Shown here one piece after another: positions 22,401-33,015 of a DNA stretch of 64,000 nt. The notes under the pieces are model-generated. The model did not search any database and was not told the DNA's origin. It was given only the letters and a program-made list of their open reading frames with translations. The position numbers and the translations under genes were made by a program. Each line of letters starts with the position of its first letter. The stretch's first letter is position 1. Origin of the DNA: Arctopsyche grandis (Eukaryota; Arthropoda; Insecta; Trichoptera; Hydropsychidae); assembly GCF_051622035.1 (NCBI RefSeq), contig NC_135361.1:31859205-31923204 (forward strand), written 5' to 3'.

Positions 22401-23934
22401 GATGCACTTAAAAACATATCCACAATAGTAGACCTTTAGTAATAGTAGTTAAAATTTGAATTTCGTTAAAAATTTAAGTCTTTAAAAATTATATAACATT
22501 ATTAATATGTGTAGAGAAAGAGATTTCAGAAAGGAGAGGAGATTACAATTTAAAAATAATTATAAATTTGTGCCAAAGTCTATTTGGCAATTAAAATGAA
22601 CGACTACAATATAAGTCCTCCCATTGGTCGACTCTGATATACCGAAATGAATCGACCAATGAGAGAGCCGAATTCTAACTTTAGCTCAATCCGACCGCGT
22701 TTATTATAAAAATAATAAGATTTATATGGTTTAATGATCAACCGTATCACTTATTGCTATAATTTGTATAATAGAATAATATCTTCGATAAAAAATACCA
22801 CTAATTTTTATTTTCTCGTTAGTTTTTTTTTTATTTTAAATGTACATTTAATAATAAAATGTCTGAATGATAAATTGTTAAAAATAACCTTTTTGTCACT
22901 CTAAATGAATACTATCTGGTCGTCTTAAAATTTACTATAGTTAATTTTGTACAACACACATTTAACCCTTCGGCGTGAATTAATTATTTTTATTTACTTT
23001 TTACATTGTATTTTATTTTTATATGAAGAAATTTCAACTGGAACTACGTAATTACGATAATACATTATTTGGTATTTTATTTTGAACACATCAGTTAGTT
23101 TCAATATATTTATTTTTATCATATCAAAAGTTTCATAATATATCGCTTAAATGTCACAAAATCATAATGATATTGCCTCATTGATTTTCATTGATTATCT
23201 CATTGACTTTAGAAGTGTAGCAGTATAGATTTTTAGTCAGGTATCAAGCTCTTCATTAGGCAGTAGATTAGGTATATTAAGATTTTTCAATCTATTGACT
23301 ACCAATTATTTTTAATAAAAATCACACTTTATTATATTTCGTTTGTTATTTCAAAATAAATTTGACTTTGTTTATATCGATTTAAAATTAGAGCTGATTT
23401 GTGGACATTTGAAATTTTCCCTTAGTACGAAGGTCATTTATTGAAAGTAGAATTTATTAAATATATCAGGATTATAGGAACGTACAGAAGATCTTTAGAT
23501 ACATTCCAAATATACTAATCTTCCTTGAAACAGAAAGATCCTTTTTCGAAAAGCCAGGTGTACCCACGTATTTTTGTTTCTATGATCCAATTCCTTCCAA
23601 GTCTTTCCAATTTTCGGCTTTAAAACTCTTGTGTGCTTTTTTAAGGTCTTATACGTGTCCCATGAATTAAAATTTTACTATCCCTATGTAATTATGGAAA
23701 AAAAACTCCAATTACTGAGAACGAGCTCTACATATTATATTGATAGAAAAGTGCTCTGGTGATAATTATTGTGTGAAAATCTTTGATTGGCAATGTCATT
23801 AATGCTATTAGCAATGTGTCGAAAATGAAACATTTAATTTACATCTCTTAGGCTCATGAGGGTTTTTCAAGGCACGCCGAAGGGTAGGGAAATTTAATTC
23901 TAAACATCGAGTGATCTAAAGTGGGTTTTGCGTG
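19490..23934. other. AT-rich intergenic region
   Basis: No convincing gene. Short inverted repeats are scattered in it: around 20030-20100 (AGAGTGCCCAA with TTGGGCACTC), a perfect 13-bp-arm hairpin at 20820-20855, and CATTGGTCGA/TCGACCAATG at about 22623-22663. A small frame at 20812-21006 overlaps the hairpin and shows nothing recognisable. Confidence 0.5.
20820..20855. repeat. Perfect hairpin
   Basis: TGGCGATCTGTCA and its exact reverse complement TGACAGATCGCCA are separated by 10 bp. No flanking element was identified. Confidence 0.7.
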
Positions 23935-26900
23935 TCAGCGATCAGCGGCGAACAATAGGGGAATCGCTGCTGCAGGAAGTGCTAGCATCAATCCTCGCAA
24001 AGACCACCTGGCGCAAAGAAGCCAGCGAGCTGTCAACGACAATGACAGGCCGGCAGCTCTAAACGACAGGGACAAAGCAGACAATCCGCAGCACCAAGGC
24101 TCGTCCACGAGAGCTGAAGAAAAAATACGAATGAATCAACAAATTTATTGAATCTATTTTGGGGTCTTAGCGATAAAATGATAGTTCTTATTCAATCGAT
24201 AAATATAAACAGATGGAGAATTGGACTCAAAGTACTGTCTGATTGGTGACGCGTGCTTCACCAAGTAAAACTAGTAATGGGATCCGGACTCAACAAGCGA
24301 GTCCATCTTAGCTGTCACTATCACTCTATCGCAATCGACTTGGATTCTGTTTTAAACTTATGAAATCATTTGCTTACTCGATTGAACAAGTTCCCAAACT
24401 GCGTCACAACCCGCCCAAGCTGCAGCCATGACAGGTGGCAGTTGTCGATCAGCTTTTGCAGCGCGCCACATTGACAATGCTAGCAAGAGGCAAGCATGCC
24501 ACATCAATCCAACAGCTGCAAAATTCAATCAATCTAATTATAATGGCTTTGCTATTCTTTTAGTATCAGGTCACATAGTTGTATGTACACTGACCGACTA
24601 CTAGACGTCGACGACCGTGAGCCAGGAGCATGCTGAGGGTACAAGCGACCAGCGCTCGTAGCAAAGCAACACCGACCAAAGCTCTCCACGGTTGTCCAGC
24701 TCCAGACACGCATACCACGTACCACTAAAACACAGAATCATGTGTAATCCACGTGTGACTATGGAATCAATAGTATAAAGTAGTTTTCCAACTGACCTGC
24801 ATAAGATGCGCGTAGAGAAAACCCTGTTCAAGGCCTATGAAGAAGGCGAGGGGTGCTACCAGCCTAAAGCGTGGCTCCGATAAGGCGCTGATGGTGGCTC
24901 TCCAGGGTGCAGGTCCCGGTTTCAAACCAGTATATGGTAGAGCCAAAGAACATATAGCAGCCAAAATACAACAAGAGCTCAACCATAAAGCGAGAGCAGT
25001 TCCAGCTCCAGCGCTCTCCTGATCTAGGCTGCGATCTATTGCCATCTCTTGACCTGGGCATGCTCGAGCTCCACACCAGCTTTCGCGCCACACTTCCAAC
25101 TCTTCTTCAGATTCAGTAGGGGACCAAACTTCAGAGCTTAAATTCACCTATTGACATTATATAAATGGTATTTAATAATATTTCATATATGTCAAATAAA
25201 AGCCAACAACGAACAAGTATAACAACAGCTGGGGTAGGTGTTGTAGCTTGGTGCAAATTAAATGAGAATTTGTATTTTTAAAATTGCACCAAATTACATT
25301 GTGGAAATTGCAGTATTCTTATTGACCTGCCAGACCTAATCTTAGTTGAACACATACATACATACATATGTAGTAAATCAGACTAAAGCGAATGCCTACA
25401 AGATGTAATTAATTTTTTGTTGATCTTTAAGGTAGCGTACAACTACCGCATTGGTATCCCTGTACGCTATTCTTTCAGCAATAAACGTAGGACTTGATAG
25501 CTGAGTCTGTTTACCATATGCTGATAACATTAGAATCCATTCAATCTAAAGCAATAATTTCTGTGCAAGATGCTACATTGAATATAAGGGCCAATACGTG
25601 TTGGTTGTAAATACAATAAAATATTAGCAATCAATCAAATGTGAGTGAAATACCAGCTACCTTAGATTATTAATTGACAATTAACGATAACAAATATAAT
25701 AAATAATAACAAATTTAAAGGTAATACTACAATATATGTACATATGTTATTGAAATATCAAAATAAATATAACGGAAGTGCAAAGTCTGCAAATGGTAAT
25801 GGGTTGGATCGATACACAGCATAGATAGTAGTTATATTAAAAACTAAGAGAAGAAAATTTTTGAAGAATAATAAAATAAATACTAAGGCAAAGTTTTATG
25901 CCTTATTTAAAAACACATTAATAAGAAAGAAACAACGAAACATTTATTAAGCACACACAGGCAGTAAAAACAAAGAGTTGATAGAGGAAGTTAATAAGTT
26001 TCCGATGGAACGACATAAATTGTACAGCAATCACATTTTTTTTTTTTTATTTTAACGGAAAAATGAAAGAAAAGAACAAAAATACACAACACAAAAAATA
26101 ATTTCTCACTTGTGAAATATTGTACTTTACGTTTGGCCACGAAAAAGAACTATCCATCGCAAGACTGCTATTGCCGTGGAGAACCTCGACTTTGCACGGT
26201 CCTATAGAAACGTTGCCGTTTTCGTTCAAGCAATTCGTAGTGTTACTAGAGTACTCCTGTACACATCCGAAACAAAACAAAAAAAATTCAATCAACGTAA
26301 GACGTGTATTTGGAGTATAAAATATGCACCCGGGACGTACCGGCTGATAGAGGTGTCCGTTCGCGTGATCCGACGATGCTGGCAGAAGAGGTAGCAACAA
26401 GGCTGCCAGCAGAAGACCAAGATCTCTGGCACCCCTGGAAGCCCTGGCCATCCTGCGGAGTAGAGCTCGTCTAGCTGGTACTGCCAATACACAATTGTTT
26501 CCATTTTCGGTGTTCCTGAATCCACCATCAGCTAGGCTGGTCAAAAGTGCACCATGAGACAAAGCTAGGGAACTCCACACGCTACCCACTCCTATATACG
26601 CAGGCACCAAGATGTATACCTGAAATTAGTTATTAAAACCAGTTATAAGCCAGTTATTCAAACAGCTTGGGTTGCAACAGTGTGTAACTTCAGACAGCTT
26701 GGGATGTACCTTGGGATAGATATGAGCTGCGAAGAAAACGGCTAACAAGAAATAAGTGGTAGGCATCAAGCGTCGAATTGTAGCTAGGTGTAGTAGGGCC
26801 GGAGCAGCGAGAGCTGCCAGAGCAGAAGCTGCATGCAGACCAGCTAGAAGTGGCACTCCTGGACCCCAAATTCCGTGAGCACCTTGTAGCACCTACAACA

Positions 26901-29809
26901 TAAAATCATGAATATTCTGAGGATGTTTTTTTTACCAATAATTGGTGGGATCCCAATTTTGATATACCTGAAGTGGTAGAAAAGCGGCTGCAGCAAATGC
27001 TCGGGCACAACAAGCAGCTGCTGCAGCTCTCACGGTGGCAGCAGTAGGAGTCACCATTTCTTCACCTACTCCAGTTGTCCCTGTCCTCACCAACCGTCTC
27101 ACCGATGCTGCTCCTACAGATGACGTACAAGATTCACGACGACGACCTCCAGCCAGCATACCCTGAACTGATGATACTCCCTAAAATTTAAAACAATTAC
27201 CTATATATTTATGTTTAGTCAAGTTTTACTGGCGACATCAAATCTCGGGTACACAAAAGCCCACAATAGAAATAATCGGCATAACTTTGATGGCAGTTAT
27301 TAAAAAGATAACACATATGTAGATAATTCTCGCCCCATAACGTAATTTTTTACGTATGTTTCACTTAACTTATAACTTAACCTTAACTGTCAACCTTATT
27401 TTGCTTTCTTGCTTCGTAGGACCATTAGATAGTTAAAGCATCGTAGTGAACCATTTTTTGTGAGTTAAAGCATCCTGTCCGCCTAAGTCTGGTTATTAGC
27501 ATGGACCGGCAGACAAGATGTTCAACGGCTAAAAAATGGTTCACTATTGTCAAATTCTATTTCCAACCATTTTTTTTTGCTCTCCTGCTTTCTCGGACAA
27601 TGGAGAGGGCTATTGTTATTTTATAGCGGAAATTTCCACCTCCACTTCCAATTAACCCTTTTAAACGAAAAAAAAAATAGTGTGGCCAGAACACTATCCC
27701 AATAAACATCTTTCAATAGAAAATACTCAATATAAAATAGTATTAACAGTGGGAAAAAATCCCAAGTGAAAATACGTACTTTTGACTTTTGATTTGAACT
27801 GGACGATTACTTAGAGATATGAAAGCTGAAAAGTATGTACTACAAATGAAAGATAAAATACCCGACTATAGATTTCAATATTCATTTTGAACAGGAAATT
27901 GGCAAATTTTGAGACATCGACCGAACAACACGAAGATATAGAAAAATCGCGCGATTTAAAAAACTCATATATCTCTGAATCTCGAGCGAATCAACATTTT
28001 TTATTACCAGATTCGTATTTACTGGGTATAGATCTATTAGAAAAATCATATCTCGTCTCTCAACCAAAAAAAGTCGTCATTTGTCGAACAGTGTTTTTGG
28101 TTATATGTAAATAGACTTACGCATTGGCTTGGTGCTCGTCAAATAACAATAGACCTCTTCATTACCGTACAAAGGGAGCAAAAAAACATGGCTGATAATA
28201 CTAATTGACAATAGTGAACCATTTTTGAGCAAAAAGCATTTCCCCAACGCCGATCATTGGTTATAACTTATAGCTATAACTTACTATAACTGACATAATA
28301 TATAATTTCGAAAAATACTTTGTATGTAACTATGTAAGGTTTGGGTGGGAACATCGAAAACAAATCAAAGTTTCTATGACGATGATATCGATATTGTTGA
28401 ATGCTATTTTTTTCGATTCAAATAAATTTGATAAAAAACACAAATGAATGCTTACTATTAGGTTAGCCATGTTTAAGCTGTTTATATTTCAAATACCGAG
28501 TAAAACCACTAGTAACTTATAAGTAGAGGCCGGATAGCCAAGGGGCCGCGTATTGTTCAAATGTTGTAAATGCATTGTTAAAGGTTTGCCGAACCTTTTT
28601 TTACAAAGGATTTACAACAATGGATCAATGAGCGGCCCCTTGGCTATCCGGCCTCTACTTATAAGTAGAGGTAGGATAGTCACAGCGCTATCCATTGTTC
28701 GGCAAACCTTTAACAATGCATTTACAACCTTTGAACAATACACGGCCCCCTCAGGCTCCGGTGACTACTTATAAGCTATGGTTCTGGAGTTTATTTCGAC
28801 ATTATTGCATGAAGGGAATCTAGCAAGTAGCCCTCTGTGAATTAGTTCGAGCCTTTAAACTCATCAATTTTGAGTTCTTAATGATAGAGAGATATACTTT
28901 TTCATTATTAAAATTAGTGTGTGCAATCCTAGAAGAAAATATTTGTTAAATCTGACAGCTGATTGTGACTAATATAATTAGTTTCTAAGCATCACACTAC
29001 ACCTAAATTAAACAGAACATGTGATGTGCAATTAGCTGATAATTTGAGCTGAAGCTGACGACTTATTTATTCGCTAGTTTACAATATTGATACTTCCAAT
29101 TATTCACCATGCTCATTAAGAAAGATAGAAAGCGAGATACATACATATGTATATAAACCAGATAGAAATTGAAATACGTACATATGTATATGCATGTATG
29201 TACATATTTGTACAATTATACAATCAGGGTTAAATTTAGGATATTCAAGTCTGAGCAATCAAATCACATCAATCATGAATGAATAGAGACTAACACAACA
29301 ACAACAACAACAACAACAACAACAGCGACGAAGAGGAAAACTGTATTTAATTAAAAGGAAAATCGATGGGAGGGAGAGAAACCTTAGACGATCCACTCCC
29401 CCAAATTAATTATGAATCAGTATTCCCTCTTCTCCTTCGATATAATTATTTATTTGACTGGAAAAATACCACCCCCGCATTTATATACAAACGTGGTACA
29501 AACTCGTGTTTTATATATCCACTTATATAATACATCGTGTAAAGATCAAATTACTCGGCGCTTCTCAGGCTGTGAAAATTAACTTTATGGGTTCTGATCG
29601 ATTCCAAAACCCATATATGTATTATATATACGTCTTAAGATGGAATAGTTTGAAATACCAAATTTGGTGATATCGAAAGCTGGATTTGCAAATTTGATAA
29701 ACAAATAAACATTTGCATTGTATATATTATATTTATTTATATTTGGACTACTGTTGCATTACAGGAATCCGTAATGCGCCACAATGGTCAAAAATATAAC
29801 AGAGAAAAT

Positions 29810-29840
<31 letters not shown>

Positions 29841-31567
29841 CAGAAAAAAACATAACCAGCAGCATGAACTAGTGGTTAGCATGTCTTTCTATGGTCAGTG
29901 TGGTTGTGAGTTCGAGTCACACTGGTCGCTGCTATAATTTCCTGAGTCTTAATCTGTTTAGCACACTCGTCGCTTTGGAGGAATCTGTTAGGCGAGTGTG
30001 CATGATTAATTAATTGATGTACTAAAAATAAAAATAAAAATAAAATATTTATACATAAAAAGCAATAGCAGCATAAGTTCAAATAATAATAAAAGTAATC
30101 ATAAAATATATAATAATGGTAAAATATAATGAGAAAAATTGGGAATGTCTTGCATCAATAGTCAAGTAGACTTAGGCGTTGGCTTGGTGCTCGTTAAATA
30201 ACAATAGACGTCTCCATTACCGTACAAAGCAAGAGAGCAAAAAAACATGCCTGACAATAGTGAACCATTTTTATTATTACAAGGCTTTTATTAGTTTCAC
30301 TTGCACAACGTTGAATAACGTTGTACAAGTGAGCACTCAACGTTGTACTCAACGTATAACATTGAGTGTTCCCTTTCTTAAGCTCTTCCGATCGCTTTGA
30401 AACTTTGCCAGTTTGCGAGGTTTGGCCCCCGATAGAGATTTCAATTGTTTCCGCTTACTCGATAGTGGAATATAATCGTTATAAACATGTTTAAAAATTC
30501 AAAATATCTTGAGACGATGACAGCTTTCGACTACGTTCGGGTGATTGCCCATGCATGTTTGACTTTCCGCCCCCTATTCGTTTTGTCAGATTTTAATTGT
30601 TTAAACGCCTATAACTTTATCTTCTTGACAGTATATCTTATGAAATTTGCATTATATGCTCTCATCATCTCTCATATATATTTTTACTTCACTAATAGTT
30701 TGTACATAAAGCACCGTCCGAACGCTGCACTTTAATTATACATAAGACGATCAATTTTCATAGGAATACTATCTCATGATTAGTCACCGGAGCCTGAGGG
30801 GGGCGTGTATTGTTCAAAGGTTGTAAATGCATTGTTAAAGGTTTGCCGAACAATGGATAGCGCTGTGACTATCCTACCTCTACTCATGATACTGTTGCGT
30901 AGGGGTGAGTTGAGGATTCAAATGAAAGGCCAAAGTCGCTTCACAGCATTTATTGAATGATTCAGGAGGTCCACGCACAGCCAGCGCTCGTTCCAGAATA
31001 CCCCCTGTAACAAGTGTACCTCATTTTGAAGGGCAAGTTGCTCACTACAGCTTCCTCGATCCTTTCGTTTATCCATTCTTTAGGCACGTACAGTTTTACA
31101 GTCTCACGCTCTCGTCCAGATTCTGTGAACTCTAGCGGGAACTGACTAAGCGCGATCGGCCTAATCCGAGGATCTCCATTATTTGCCCCCGAATGCACTT
31201 AGGGTGAAATCACACAGCGGTGCATATGGCACGTGGTTTTTTTTAGATAGTTTTAAACCATATGGAATGCACCGTTATCGATCACTGTCAAGCAAGGATA
31301 CAATTTAACCGAAAATGGTCCAAAGGGTCGTTTTGGTATAGATCACTGTCAAGCAAAGATAAATACTACCATACAATTTCAACGACATATGTAGGTCGAA
31401 ATTGTAGTTTTGAGACGACGCGTTTGACCGTGTGCCATGCATGCGTGCCATGAACGTCAGATTTTTACTTTATCTATGTACGTAGTAACAATAGATGAAG
31501 TTTTGTGATCATGCGAAAATTCGAACTCAGAATCGATTACTGATCACGTTTTCATGATCTAGAAAAA

Positions 31568-31637
<70 letters not shown>

Positions 31638-32617
31638 GCAGTGGCGGACTGGCCATACAAGCGAACATGCCCGATGGCATGTGGGCCCCACTATCTGTTA
31701 GAAAATATGGGCCCTCAGTAAAATTAAATAACTTTTTAGCTATTTCACGTGTGTAAAAATTTATAGGATATTGCATTTTGGGACCTAAAGTTTGGGTATT
31801 TCAACAAAACAAATATCTTACGATATACAAAAACAACTAATACCTGCTTTAACAGCCCAAGGATCGGTTAACTTTTTTTATTAGGCTCGAAATGTAAGTT
31901 TCAACATTTGCGTGGGCCCTTTTGCCGGGCCCATTTCCAACGTCAATATTATGTATATACCAATACCTATGTATCAACTACCTACTGAAATAAAAATGGT
32001 AATTAACAAATTTCCGTGAATAATATAAACTGAATTGCTTAAAACAATTTTGATAGGATGATTCATCATCAACCAGCGATTTAAATTTACTTCATACTTT
32101 CAAAATAATTTATGGATCTATTTCGCTTTTGCCATTTTTCTTGTACCTAAATTTGTTTCTTCCCATTTTTGAAAAAAAAAAAAATTTTCCCCTTGATTTT
32201 TAGCGTGATGGAAAGAAGAATATTTTGTTATATGGGGGGGGGGACAAATTTTTTTAACCCTGGGTGGGCCCCCTTTGACTCCTGGCATGCACTGATTTCA
32301 GTCCCAGTCCGCCACTGTGTGTGTGTGTGTGTGTGTGTGTGTCTGTGTGTCTGTGTATTTTTTTTATATGTTTTAATATGTACTATCTAAATAAGAGGTA
32401 TGTAAAAAACCCACGTGCCACATGCACCGCTGTGTGATTTCGCCCTTAATCGGCGGCTCCTCTTAATCCGTTTTCCCACGTTACAATACCCTAACTTAGA
32501 CCGTTGAAAATTGTTTTCTTGTACCCGCATAAGATTGTGATGATTAATAAAAATGAAAAAAATATTTACCTCCATATTTATAGGCTGACGAGGACCTGAC
32601 GACTTCCTAACTTGCAT
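23935..32617 (-). CDS. UNC93-like multipass membrane protein
   Basis: Nine coding exons on the minus strand: 32570-32617, 26968-27180, 26710-26892, 26341-26619, 26110-26256, 24797-25147, 24595-24724, 24378-24515 and 23935-24113. They total 1668 nt, or 555 aa, and every phase joins. A charged N-terminal region and many alanine/leucine-rich transmembrane segments are seen, with a glycosylatable loop (NTTN, NGNVS, NSS) in the middle, as in the large luminal loop of the family. Recognisable UNC93-type pieces are GAHGIWGPGVPLLAG, ILVPAYIGVGSVWSS, FFIGLEQGFLYAHLM and GCDAVWELVQ. Family knowledge: UNC93 proteins are MFS-fold proteins, regulators of potassium channels in worms or of Toll-like receptor traffic in vertebrates. 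The GC-rich coding sequence contrasts with its surroundings. The first coding intron (27181-32569) is 5.4 kb and stuffed with mobile elements. A 5' UTR acceptor lies just above 32631. Exon 1 is the least certain. Confidence 0.75.
27430..27640. repeat. Foldback MITE family B and relatives
   Basis: GTGAACCATTTTTTGTG at 27450 faces AAAAAATGGTTCACTATTG at 27529, about 100 bp apart. The outer part (27545-27640) is the reverse of segments at 28113-28225 and 30168-30275, which share TTGGCTTGGTGCTCGT, ATTACCGTACAAAG, GAGCAAAAAAACATG and GACAATAGTGAACCATTTTT. All three lie in the first coding intron of the UNC93-like gene. Confidence 0.6.
27641..28095 (+). repeat. Dispersed repeat family R, copy 1 (5'-truncated)
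   Basis: From CCAATTAACCCTTTTAAACG through AATAGTGTGGCCAGAACACT, CGACTATAGATTTCAATATT and GAGACATCGACCGAACAACA to TTGTCGAACAGTGT. It matches 62823-63257 (+) and the reverse of 41616-42055. There is no convincing coding capacity. Confidence 0.75.
28524..28657. repeat. hAT-type MITE, first of a back-to-back pair
   Basis: 134 bp with near-perfect terminal inverted repeats TAGAGGCCGGATAGCCAAGG / CCTTGGCTATCCGGCCTCTA. Flanked by CTTATAAG at 28516-28523 and 28658-28665, which fits the hAT target pattern nTnnnnAn. Confidence 0.8.
28666..28767. repeat. hAT-type MITE, second of the pair
   Basis: 102 bp starting TAGAGGTAGGATAGTCACAG and ending CTCAGGCTCCGGTGACTA. Flanked by CTTATAAG on both sides; the left one is shared with the preceding element. 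The same 100-bp family is present at 30781-30882 and 38174-38282 in the opposite orientation. Confidence 0.8.
29295..29332. repeat. (ACA)n microsatellite
   Basis: About ten units of ACA. A (CA)n tract of similar length follows at about 29810-29832, ending in TATATATA immediately before a SINE. Confidence 0.85.
29725..29790 (-). repeat. SINE 3'-end fragment
   Basis: TTTATTTATTTGGACTACTG...CATTACAGGAATCCGTAATG and CGCCACAATGGTCAAAAATA are nearly identical to 44870-44945, and more distantly like 57455-57500. This is the A-rich end of a repeat read from the minus strand. Confidence 0.55.
29851..30050 (+). repeat. tRNA-derived SINE
   Basis: Begins CATAACCAGCAGCATGAACT and continues TAGTGGTTAGCATG, with a box B-like GAGTTCGAGTC, as in the SINEs at 55521 and 5550. 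The body is short and ends in an AAAAT-repeat tail. The same head joined to different bodies indicates SINE subfamilies. Confidence 0.7.
30781..30882. repeat. hAT-type MITE, copy 3
   Basis: 102 bp from TAGTCACCGGAGCCTGAGG to GACTATCCTACCTCTA, flanked by a perfect 8-bp duplication CTCATGAT (30773-30780 and 30883-30890) that fits nTnnnnAn. Confidence 0.85.
30893..31198 (-). mobile_element. LTR-like retroelement end (fossil)
   Basis: Reverse orientation of the type at 10208-10566: TGTTGCGTAGGGGTG at the edge, then AAAGGCCAAAGTCG and TCACAGCATTTATTG (AATAAA on the minus strand). It is cut at its inner side by the TIR element beginning at 31202. Old, incomplete copy. Confidence 0.4.
31568..31638. 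repeat. (GT)n microsatellite, left part
   Basis: About 35 GT units, resumed at 32318-32350 on the other side of the nested element. The tract starts exactly where the related repeat copy at 7853 has only a short TGTGTGTC, so it probably expanded from that seed. Confidence 0.85.
31639..32317. mobile_element. TIR element nested in the GT microsatellite
   Basis: 679 bp from CAGTGGCGGACTGGCC to CCCAGTCCGCCACTG, an inverted repeat of at least 13 bp. GT repeats lie on both sides, so the target duplication cannot be measured exactly. Further in, TGTGGGCCCCAC at the left and GGTGGGCCCCC at the right occur. No transposase frame is present. The ends suggest a hAT-like non-autonomous element. Confidence 0.7.
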
Positions 32618-33015
32618 CGTGGTTGCTGCACCTGTGTAAAAAATGACAATTTATTTAACTTTATTTTCGCTTTCTTTCACCTATACACCCATTATTAATC
32701 CATAACTTAAGACTACTGTGAGACCGCTCTAAGCAAAATCGGCCTACCCTCCCCTTTACTATCTTGTTAATGCTTTAACATACATGTTTTTGCTTACCAA
32801 CTGAGTGCCTGGGTGCATTGTAGGTGGGTCTTGCCTGGGGCGGAGGGCTAGGCGACGAGGCCCCAAGCCGCCTCAGCTCCGGCAGGCTGCCCATGATTGG
32901 GACTTCGTTTCAGCCCTGACATGGGCGCTGCGCCCCGTCACCCCCTCGCCCCACCACCCCCCCTCCTCTCACGGGACTCCGCCTCAACGCCATCCCCACC
33001 TGAAAACACACGTAT
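32618..33015 (-). promoter_or_regulatory. Putative 5' leader and promoter of the UNC93-like gene
   Basis: A minus-strand acceptor ACACAG lies just above 32631, 14 bp before the ATG. A donor (CAGTTG|GTAAGC) is at 32798/32797, defining a noncoding exon above it. That exon sits in a locally GC- and CpG-rich stretch (about 32805-33000), in contrast to the AT-rich surroundings, as expected for a promoter region. The transcription start is not resolved. Confidence 0.5.

Larger units (their letters stand above)
31202..32445. mobile_element. TIR DNA transposon remnant with a 3-bp TTA target duplication
   Basis: Terminal inverted repeats of about 35 bp: GGGTGAAATCACACAGCGGT at the left and its complement ACCGCTGTGTGATTTCGCCC at the right, both followed inward by a GGCACGTGG block. 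TTA flanks both sides, as in PIF/Harbinger insertions. A related left end occurs at 45187. No transposase is visible. Inside are the dispersed repeat at 31463-31569, a GT microsatellite and a further nested element. Confidence 0.7.

Noticed and set aside
24837-25022. Plus-strand frame within the UNC93-like exon
   Set aside because: Antisense shadow of a well-supported coding exon.
31552-31776. Open frames of Cys-Val or Thr-His repeats
   Set aside because: They translate the (GT)n microsatellite.
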